From contig CAZKPU010000073.1 of NCBI GenBank assembly GCA_964554715.1, positions 1 to 12,066 of the forward strand: 12,066 nucleotides of DNA, read 5' to 3'. The translations under genes and the position numbers were made by a program. This DNA comes from RXOA01 sp964554715. Its GTDB lineage: Bacteria > Bipolaricaulota > Bipolaricaulia > UBA7950 > UBA9294. Positions 6,791 to 12,066 of this stretch are shown here, piece after piece. Position 1 is the first letter of the stretch; the number at the start of each line of letters is the position of its first letter. Under the pieces are notes generated by a model. That model ran no database searches. It had not been told where the DNA came from and was given only the letters and a program-made list of their open reading frames with translations.

Positions 6791-8608
6791 ATGAGGGTTC
6801 CGGTTCGGGAATACCTGCAACTTCTGTCGAGGTATTTGCGTCCACAACGAAAGTGGGCCGTGCTTCTCGGCGTGCTGATTCTGGCGGCGATCGGGCTTCG
6901 CTTGATCAATCCTCAGATCCTGCGAACGTTCATCGATGCCGCGACCGGCGTCGCGGATAGCCGTGTGCCGCTTGCGGGGCTTGCCGTCATCTTCTTCGGA
7001 TTCGCTGTTGCCACGCAGGGGCTCGTCGTTGCGTCGACGTATGTCGGGGAAACGGTCGCCTGGACGGCGACCAACGCACTGCGGCTTGACCTCTTGCGGC
7101 ACTGCCTCAGGCTTGACGCAACGTTCCACAAGAATCACTCAGCCGGACGGCTCATCGAGCGGATCGACGGAGATGTGGAGACGCTGTCGAACTTCTTCTC
7201 CAAGTTTCTGATCAGCGTTGTCGGCAACGTCTTGCTGATTCTCGGCATCGTTTCGATGCTGTTTCGTGAGGATTGGCGGATCGGATTGCCGATGGGGCTG
7301 TTCACCGTGCTGACGATCGTCGTGCTGGTGGCTGTTCGTAGGTTGGCAATCCCCTACTGGACGAAGTACCGCCGGCTCACGGCGAAGTTCTTCGGCTTCA
7401 TCGGAGAGCAGATCACCGGCACGGAAGACATCCGGGCGAACGGCGCCGAGCCGTTCGTGATGGGGCGGTTCAACGCGCTGCTGGCGAAGCTGTTCCCGGT
7501 TCGTGTTCAGGCCGGGATGCGTGGGTACGGGATGTGGATGGCGAATGTTGCAGCGTTCGCTCTGGGAACGGCCGTTGCGTTTCTGGTGATCTTCCTGCTG
7601 TGGCAGCGAGGAGAGATCTCGATCGGTACGGCGTACCTGGTGTTCTACTACACGCAGCAGTTGTTCTCGCCGATCAACGAGATCCGAAACCAGATCACCG
7701 ATCTGCAGCGCGCCGAGGCGGGGATGAGGCGGATCCGCGAACTCCTGGACACCCAGCCCGTCATTTGCGATCGGGGTCAGGAACAGCTTCCATCCGGAGC
7801 CCTTGCGCTGGAGTTCGACCGGGTGTCGTTCTCGTACGATGGCAATGGGGAGGGTTCCCGAACTGACGATGAAGCGATGGGAATCGCCAAGGAGAACGGG
7901 GCTGAGCATCGCCCGACGCATGCCCTAAGGCATGTTTCAATCCGCGTGGACGAGGGACGGACGCTCGGTCTGCTGGGTCGCACAGGGAGCGGCAAGAGCA
8001 CGTTCGCCCGGTTGCTTGTCCGGCTGTACGACATCGGCGCAGGAGCGATCAGGCTGGGCGGCACACCGATTGACCAGGTGCGACTTGCAGAACTGCGTCA
8101 CCGAGTGAGGCTTGTTCCTCAGGAGGTTCAGCTGTTCCGCGCCAGTGTGCGGGACAATGTTCGCCTGTTCGATCCCGGCATCGACGACCGGCAGGTCCTT
8201 GATGCCCTGAGACACCTGGATCTGGAGGATTGGGCGAACGCTCTTCCCGACGGATTGGACACCGAGCTGGGGCCCGGCGGAGAGGGGCTCTCCGCCGGAC
8301 AAGCGCAGCTGATCGCACTGGCTCGGGCGTTTCTTGCCGATCCGGGTGTTGTCATCTTGGACGAGGCATCCTCCAGGTTGGACCCGATCACCGAGGGATT
8401 GCTCGAGCGAGCCGTAGACCGATTGCCGGAGGGGCGTACGGGCATTGTCATTGCTCATCGATTGACCACGATCGAACGTGCGGACGACATCCTGATCCTT
8501 GAAGGCGGAGAGGTTCTGGAGTACGGAGAGCGACGCTTGCTGGAACGGGATTCGAGTTCTCACCTTGCCCACCTGAAGAGAACGGGCTTGCAGGAGGTGA
8601 TGGCATGA
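6791..8608 (+). CDS. ABC exporter half-transporter A (TMD-NBD) with complete catalytic residues
   Basis: This is an integral-membrane subfamily B-type half-transporter: six hydrophobic helices in the first ~310 residues, then a nucleotide-binding domain. Visible motifs are Walker A GRTGSGKST (396-404, K402), Q-loop VPQEVQLFRASVRDN, signature LSAGQ (500-504) in place of LSGGQ, Walker B VVILDEASSRLD with D524 and catalytic E525, and switch H556. An insertion of about 25 hydrophilic residues follows the FSYDG A-loop Tyr. The ATG at 6791 is chosen because a GGGAGG lies about 11-12 nt upstream and homology begins at once. A GTG at 6740 and an ATG at 6761 are alternatives. The gene overlaps the next by ATGA, so the pair should form a heterodimer. 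The substrate is unknown; the flanking acetyltransferases hint at a small amine- or thiol-containing compound. Confidence 0.9.
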   Translation: MRVPVREYLQLLSRYLRPQRKWAVLLGVLILAAIGLRLINPQILRTFIDAATGVADSRVPLAGLAVIFFGFAVATQGLVVASTYVGETVAWTATNALRLDLLRHCLRLDATFHKNHSAGRLIERIDGDVETLSNFFSKFLISVVGNVLLILGIVSMLFREDWRIGLPMGLFTVLTIVVLVAVRRLAIPYWTKYRRLTAKFFGFIGEQITGTEDIRANGAEPFVMGRFNALLAKLFPVRVQAGMRGYGMWMANVAAFALGTAVAFLVIFLLWQRGEISIGTAYLVFYYTQQLFSPINEIRNQITDLQRAEAGMRRIRELLDTQPVICDRGQEQLPSGALALEFDRVSFSYDGNGEGSRTDDEAMGIAKENGAEHRPTHALRHVSIRVDEGRTLGLLGRTGSGKSTFARLLVRLYDIGAGAIRLGGTPIDQVRLAELRHRVRLVPQEVQLFRASVRDNVRLFDPGIDDRQVLDALRHLDLEDWANALPDGLDTELGPGGEGLSAGQAQLIALARAFLADPGVVILDEASSRLDPITEGLLERAVDRLPEGRTGIVIAHRLTTIERADDILILEGGEVLEYGERRLLERDSSSHLAHLKRTGLQEVMA

Positions 8609-10497
8609 GAACGCTGCGAGTCGTTGCTCGATTGATCCGCTATCGTCCGGGGCTGTACTTGGCCGACATCACAGCTTGGATCGCCATTCTGCTGCTGGAG
8701 CTGGGGATCGGCTATGTGGCGAAGCTATTCTTCGACGTGATTGCCGGCGCCGAGATGCCTGCAGGGATCTCGGTGTGGACCGTGATCGCGTTCGTCGTTG
8801 CGCTTGGAATGGTCAGAATCGCATCGATCGCCACAGGAGCATGGTTCGATATCCGGCATCGGTTCACGATGAGTGCATTGCTGCGAAACAACTTGCTGTC
8901 CGGGATCCTCAAGAAGCCGGGGGCCGAAGCGCTTCCCGGTGCCACGGGAGAGGCGCTCAGCACCTTCCGTGATGATGTCCATGTGGTTGAGAACCTTCTG
9001 AGCTGGATGGTCGATCAGACGGCGTTCCTTGCCTATGCGGTGGTCGCGCTCATCATCATGCTCCGCATTGACTCGAAGATCACTCTGCTGACCGTGCTGC
9101 CGTTGCTGGTTGTCATCGTGGCGGCGCGGGCCGTGGGGAAGCATATCCGGCGGTTTCGCGAAGCAAGCCGGCGCGCCACGGAGCGGGTGACGGGGGCAAT
9201 CGGCGAGGCGATGGAAGGGGTCCAGACCGTGCAGCTTGCCAGTGCCGAAGATCATATGGTCGATCACATCGAGTCGTTGAACCGTGAAAGGCTGCACGCC
9301 ACCGTTCGCGATCGGCTTCTGACGCAGTCGTTCGACTCGTTCTTCTGGAACGCTGCAACGTTGTGCACCGGGCTGATTCTTCTAGTGGCCGCCGGGAGTT
9401 TGCGGTCGGGCGACTTCAGCGTCGGCGACTTTGCGCTGTTCGTGACGTACGTCGGTGTGTTGAGCGAGTTTGTGGCGGTCACCGGGGACTTCATGATCCA
9501 GTTCAAGCAAACAGGCGTGTCGATCGACCGGATGGATGCACTGCTCTCGGGCCTGGAGGGGGACTTGCTTGCTCATCATAGTCCCCTTTCGTTCACGGCG
9601 CAGCCCCGGTTCTTCGATCGACGAGCTGACCGGACGGCGTCACCCTCCTTGAGTGCGACCGGCAGGATCGCCCCGATGTCCTCCAACTCGCCGAACCGGC
9701 AGCAGTTGCGAACCCTTGATGTACGGAAGATCTCATGCTCGCTGGGTTCCGATTCCCACGGCGAGGGTCAAGGCCGCTTTGCTCTGAGGGATATTTCCTT
9801 CCGCATGGAGCATGGCGAGTTCGTCGTGATCACCGGACGGATCGGCTCGGGGAAGACGACACTGCTGCGAGCCCTACTCGGATTGCTTCCGTGTTCGGGA
9901 GACGTGTTTTGGAATGATGAACGAATCACGGACCCGGCAAGCTTCTTTGTGCCGCCTCGATGTGCCTACACATCGCAGGTTCCGTACCTGTTCAGTGAAT
10001 CGCTGCGTGACAACATCCTGATGGGTGTCGATGAGCGTGATGGAAACCTTGATCGCGCCATCCGCAAGGCTGTTCTCGATCAGGATATCGAGCAGCTCCC
10101 GGAGGGGCTGGAGACACGCCTTGGAGCCAAAGGTGTCAAGCTCTCCGGAGGCCAGAGACAGCGAACGGCGGCAGCACGCATGTTCGTTCGAGAGCCCGAC
10201 CTGCTTGTGTTTGACGACCTCTCGAGCGCGCTGGATGTGGAGACGGAGCGGGTGCTTTGGGAAAGGGTGTTCGCCGGGGAGGATCAAACCTGCCTCGTGG
10301 TGTCGCATCGACGCCCCGCGCTTCGGCAGGCGGATCGGATCATCGTGCTGTCGGACGGTCGGATCGAGGCGATCGGGACGCTGGACGAGCTGCTCGAAAA
10401 CTGTGAGGAGATGCAGCGGCTGTGGCATGGAGAGCTTCAGGCCAAGGTGCCGACAGCGACCGGTCCGACGCGGTCCGATCTCATTTGCCGCGGGTGA
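8605..10497 (+). CDS. ABC exporter half-transporter B (TMD-NBD) with degenerate catalytic site
   Basis: This 630-residue partner has six predicted membrane helices followed by an NBD. Motifs are Walker A GRIGSGKTT (411-419, K417), Q-loop TSQVPYLFSESLRDN, canonical LSGGQ (513-517), Walker B LLVFDDLSSALD with D537 and Asp538 where the catalytic Glu should be, and switch H568. The A-loop region reads ISCSLG without an aromatic residue. A hydrophilic linker of about 60 residues (roughly 315-375) between TMD and NBD is longer than usual. Start: the ATG overlaps the stop of half A (ATGA), with AGGAGG (8592-8597) 7 nt upstream. Because half A has the altered LSAGQ, the site built from B's Walker motifs and A's signature is degenerate, and the other site is consensus. 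This is the pattern known from TM287/288- and BmrCD-type heterodimers. Confidence 0.9.
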   Translation: MRTLRVVARLIRYRPGLYLADITAWIAILLLELGIGYVAKLFFDVIAGAEMPAGISVWTVIAFVVALGMVRIASIATGAWFDIRHRFTMSALLRNNLLSGILKKPGAEALPGATGEALSTFRDDVHVVENLLSWMVDQTAFLAYAVVALIIMLRIDSKITLLTVLPLLVVIVAARAVGKHIRRFREASRRATERVTGAIGEAMEGVQTVQLASAEDHMVDHIESLNRERLHATVRDRLLTQSFDSFFWNAATLCTGLILLVAAGSLRSGDFSVGDFALFVTYVGVLSEFVAVTGDFMIQFKQTGVSIDRMDALLSGLEGDLLAHHSPLSFTAQPRFFDRRADRTASPSLSATGRIAPMSSNSPNRQQLRTLDVRKISCSLGSDSHGEGQGRFALRDISFRMEHGEFVVITGRIGSGKTTLLRALLGLLPCSGDVFWNDERITDPASFFVPPRCAYTSQVPYLFSESLRDNILMGVDERDGNLDRAIRKAVLDQDIEQLPEGLETRLGAKGVKLSGGQRQRTAAARMFVREPDLLVFDDLSSALDVETERVLWERVFAGEDQTCLVVSHRRPALRQADRIIVLSDGRIEAIGTLDELLENCEEMQRLWHGELQAKVPTATGPTRSDLICRG

Positions 10498-10594
10498 ACC
10501 TGCGATGGGTTTTGCGGGACTCACGGAAGAGCGGCGGGGCTGCGAGAACAGTCTGACAAAGCCCACCTCAGTCGGATTCGATCCGCCTAGGGCC

Positions 10595-10615
10595 CAGGGC
10601 CCAGGCTCGGACTCG
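10595..10615. repeat. GGGCCC-AGGGCCC-AGG tandem/palindromic element
   Basis: Between the second ABC gene and the second GNAT gene the sequence reads GGGCCC twice, one base apart, inside CCTAGGGCCCAGGGCCCAGG. Each GGGCCC is self-complementary and the two copies can also pair with each other. It lies about 20 nt upstream of the GNAT SD, so it could influence expression. A regulatory role is only inference. Confidence 0.35.
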
Positions 10616-10641
10616 GACGGAGCAAGAACTGGAGGTTGTTC

Positions 10642-11670
10642 ATGAACGGTTTTCCCACAGGGTACTCGACGCGGCCGGCGACGCTAGACGATGCCGGCAG
10701 GATTGCAGAGTTGATCAACGGCTATCTGGAGGCAATCACCGGTCGCGCAGTGGTTTCCGCTGAAGCACTGCGGCAGCAGATGCAGATGCCGGAGATTGAT
10801 TGCAGGCAGGATACACGTTTGGTCATCGCACCCAACGGCGGATTCGCCGCGTTTGCCGCTGCCTTTCACGTGGCACCTCATGTCCATGTGAACGGGCTCG
10901 CTCCGGTCGCTATTCCCCATCAGGGGATCGGGATCGGATCGAAGCTGCTCGCGTGGATCGAGGACCGCGCCGCTCAGGCCCTCAAGATGGCGCCGCCGGA
11001 TGCACGTGTCAGCTTGGCTCAGACGGTGGACGAAGACGAGAAGGCCGCCATCCGCCTGCTTGAGGAAAACGGATACCAGCAGGTGCGGCACTTCTGGCGG
11101 ATGCTGATCGAACTCGATGACGCCGGATCATCGGATGAGATTGTGTGGCCGGACGGAGTCTTCGTCTCGACCATGCAGTTGCCGCAGGATTTGCTTCCGG
11201 CTCTCCGCGCCGGCCGTGACGCGTTCCGAGATCATTGGGGGCATGTCGAGGGGCCGGAAGATGAGGCGTTGGAGCGGATGCGGTATCGGGCGGAAAACGA
11301 TCCCGATTTCGATCCGACGCTCCGGTTCCTTGCCCGCGAGGGAAGCGAAATCGTCGGAATCTGTAACGTACGGGCAAAGGACGGAACCGACGAGACGACC
11401 GGCTACATCGAAACGCTCGGTGTTCGCAGATCATGGCGCCGCAAAGGTATCGCGAAAGCCTTGCTCCTTCATGCATTTGACGCTTGCCGGAACCGCGGAT
11501 TGAGCAAGGTCGCGCTGCACGTCGATGCGGCAAGCCTCACGGGAGCGACGCGGTTGTACGAGAGCGCCGGGATGCATATCAGCGAACTGTCCCACGCGTA
11601 TGAAAAGGAGCTCCGGCCCGGCGTCGAGCTTTCCACGCAAGAGTTGGCGAACGCTGACGAACCTGCGTAG
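10642..11670 (+). CDS. Tandem-GNAT acetyltransferase, mycothiol-synthase-like architecture (second copy)
   Basis: The 342-residue product has two GNAT domains. The N-terminal one carries PHQGIGIGSKLL (QxxGxG loop, near residues 93-104) and ends in EENGYQQVRHFWRM. The C-terminal one carries AFRDHWGHVEGP, DFDPTLRFLAREGSEIVG, GVRRSWRRKGIAKALLLHAF (RxxGxA loop) and DAASLTGATRLYESAGM, then YEKELRPG. Its C-terminal domain matches the first copy in long blocks, so the two are paralogues flanking the ABC pair. The ATG at 10642 follows GGAGG (10631-10635) by 6 nt; an in-frame TTG at 10636 overlaps that spacing and is unlikely. A 144-nt gap separates it from the ABC gene and includes a tandem GGGCCC element, so it may be co-transcribed or separately controlled. 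Acetyl acceptor unknown. Related tandem GNATs act on mycothiol precursors, antibiotics or protein termini. Confidence 0.88.
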   Translation: MNGFPTGYSTRPATLDDAGRIAELINGYLEAITGRAVVSAEALRQQMQMPEIDCRQDTRLVIAPNGGFAAFAAAFHVAPHVHVNGLAPVAIPHQGIGIGSKLLAWIEDRAAQALKMAPPDARVSLAQTVDEDEKAAIRLLEENGYQQVRHFWRMLIELDDAGSSDEIVWPDGVFVSTMQLPQDLLPALRAGRDAFRDHWGHVEGPEDEALERMRYRAENDPDFDPTLRFLAREGSEIVGICNVRAKDGTDETTGYIETLGVRRSWRRKGIAKALLLHAFDACRNRGLSKVALHVDAASLTGATRLYESAGMHISELSHAYEKELRPGVELSTQELANADEPA

Positions 11671-11779
11671 GAGCACTGTTCTTCGCCTGGGGCGGCGATG
11701 GGAGGGGAAGAACCAAGTGAAGCGAGCTCTTCGCCCCGCTGACAGCAAAGAAGAAGGGAACGGCAAGAAGCCGCTCCCC
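11671..11779. repeat. Direct repeat, copy A (109 bp)
   Basis: This block begins at the base after the GNAT stop codon and recurs at 11956-12063 with about 90% identity by eye (roughly ten substitutions and one single-base gap). It contains GTTCTTC (11678-11684) facing GAAGAAC (11707-11713), a second TCTTCGCCCC arm near 11730 that can compete for the same GAAG sequence, and the terminator-like hairpin at 11756-11778. Read on the minus strand it lies directly after the tRNA-like sequence. Confidence 0.8.
11745..11779 (-). terminator. Intrinsic terminator-like hairpin after the tRNA-like sequence (copy A)
   Basis: On the minus strand GGGAGCGGC and GCCGTTCCC form a stem with one mismatch around the loop TTCTT (complement of 11756-11778), followed by the T-rich CTTCTTCTTTGC. 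It sits 9 nt beyond the 3' acceptor strand of the tRNA-like sequence and faces the convergent GNAT gene, so it would end transcripts from the tRNA side. Confidence 0.6.
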
Positions 11780-11787
11780 AATCTCAA

Positions 11788-11859
11788 GGGCGAAGCAGGG
11801 CTCGAACCTGCGACCTTTCGGATGTGACCCAGACGCTGCCTCACCTGAGCTAATCCGGT
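11788..11859 (-). tRNA. Degenerate tRNA-Val(CAC)-like gene, probably a remnant
   Basis: The minus strand reads like a 72-nt tRNA. The T arm is perfect: GCAGG/CCTGC around TTCGAGC (11795-11811). The anticodon loop GTCACAT has T33 and anticodon CAC (11826-11824). A TAGCTC D-arm start follows position 7, and the 3' acceptor strand is TTCGCCC. Defects: the 5' acceptor strand ACCGGAT pairs at only two positions instead of the expected GGGCGAA, the D stem has a C13-C22 mismatch, and the anticodon stem has a C28-A42 mismatch. No CCA is encoded. This suggests a pseudogene or the tRNA fragment left at an integration site, although a trans-spliced or edited tRNA cannot be excluded by eye. The 5' boundary is where a tandem repeat begins to overlap it. 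Confidence 0.6.
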
Positions 11860-11924
11860 AGCAAGCGTTGATGGATCAGCGAACGTAGAGTTACTCCAGT
11901 GGCAGGCGTTGATGGATCAGCGAA
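11847..11924. repeat. Two 37-nt tandem repeats at 41-nt spacing
   Basis: Units 11847-11883 and 11888-11924 match at 32 of 37 positions; the inner GCGTTGATGGATCAGCGAA is identical. The first unit overlaps the first 13 nt of the tRNA-like sequence (acceptor 5' strand to D-arm start), so the tRNA's abnormal 5' end is part of the repeat rather than of the original gene. Confidence 0.7.
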
Positions 11925-11955
11925 GCGGAGCGAGTTCCTCCGGACAGTCGTGGAG

Positions 11956-12063
11956 GAGCGTCGTTCTTCGCCCGGGCGGCGATGGGAGGGGAAGAACCAA
12001 GTGGAGCGAGCTCTTCGCCTCGATGACGGGAAAGAAAAAGGGAACGGCAAGAAGCCGCTCCCC
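11956..12063. repeat. Direct repeat, copy B (108 bp)
   Basis: This is the second copy of the 11671-11779 block, in the same orientation 285 bp away. GTTCTTC (11963-11969) faces GAAGAAC (11991-11997), and the terminator hairpin is retained with a better T tract on the minus strand. It ends 3 bases before the window edge, so what precedes it on the minus strand is out of view. Confidence 0.8.
12031..12063 (-). terminator. Intrinsic terminator-like hairpin (copy B)
   Basis: On the minus strand the same GGGAGCGGC/GCCGTTCCC stem (complement of 12040-12062) is followed by TTTTTCTTT. This is the cleaner of the two terminators. By analogy with copy A it would end a transcript, perhaps a tRNA, that comes from beyond 12066. 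Confidence 0.65.
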
Positions 12064-12066
12064 TAT

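Larger units (their letters stand above)
11671..12066. other. Non-coding tRNA-scar region
   Basis: No protein gene is supported in these 396 bases. Short open frames here read through the tRNA-like sequence and the repeats, and have the look of translated tRNA. The region holds repeat copy A, the tRNA-Val-like remnant, the 37-nt tandem repeat, a small CGGAG/CTCCG hairpin near 11926-11942, and repeat copy B. Confidence 0.7.

Noticed and set aside
6619..6909. Minus-strand frame across the GNAT-ABC spacer with a phrase resembling a real protein (RIFAVGTFTGAAYAP)
   Set aside because: It overlaps two strongly supported plus genes and covers only about 100 bp of spacer; no known domain is completed.
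7139..7921. Minus-strand open frame of 260 codons inside the first ABC gene
   Set aside because: Shadow of the ABC half-transporter; low-complexity His/Gln/Arg-rich product.
10575..10590. GGATTCGATCC resembling a tRNA T arm upstream of the second GNAT gene
   Set aside because: No acceptor, D or anticodon arm at the right distance, and the T stem has a mismatch.
11431..11844. Minus-strand frame starting in the tRNA-like sequence (KVAGSSPAS)
   Set aside because: This phrase is the familiar translation of a tRNA T arm; the rest lies in repeats and antisense to the second GNAT gene.
1..12066. CRISPR array, insertion sequence or integrase gene
   Set aside because: No regularly spaced repeats with unique spacers, no transposase or recombinase motifs, and no terminal inverted repeats were found within the window.

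Overview
The window looks like a piece of a GC-rich bacterial chromosome from a poorly sampled lineage, most likely one scaffold, because it holds a 10-N assembly gap. Bacterial signs seen in the sequence are strong Shine-Dalgarno (SD) sequences (AGGAGG or GGAGG, 6-8 nt before the start), a near-consensus sigma70-type promoter, and hairpins followed by T-rich tracts. The conflicting sign is an archaeal-type glutamyl-tRNA(Gln) amidotransferase pair, GatE and GatD, where most bacteria have GatCAB. Domain-level placement is therefore an inference: bacterium preferred, archaeon not excluded.

Region 1 (1-5152) carries housekeeping-like genes. On the minus strand gatE is translationally coupled (ATGA overlap) to gatD, which runs off the window after 118 codons. 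Divergent from gatE, on the plus strand, is a 504-residue fold-type III PLP-dependent decarboxylase related to diaminopimelate decarboxylase (LysA) but with unusual features. It converges on a minus-strand homologue of coenzyme F420-0:L-glutamate ligase (CofE-like) so tightly that the two stop codons overlap in the four bases TTAG.

Region 2 (5153-5659) is a divergent promoter region followed by a leader of about 430 nt on the plus strand. The leader holds a 20-codon ORF with an ideal SD and then several GC-rich hairpins before the next large gene.

Region 3 (5660-11670) is a symmetrical cassette, all on the plus strand: a tandem-GNAT acetyltransferase (interrupted by the N gap), two ABC-exporter half-transporters whose genes overlap by ATGA, and a second tandem-GNAT acetyltransferase that is a paralogue of the first. 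The two half-transporters have complementary motif defects, as expected of a heterodimeric exporter with one degenerate ATP site. Acetylation of a small amine or thiol combined with its export is a reasonable but unproven reading.

Region 4 (11671-12066) has no protein gene. It contains a degenerate tRNA-Val(CAC)-like sequence on the minus strand with a broken 5' acceptor strand, two copies of a 108-109 bp direct repeat that each end in a minus-strand terminator hairpin, and a 37-nt tandem repeat. This looks like a tRNA-associated integration or duplication scar beside the GNAT-ABC cassette.
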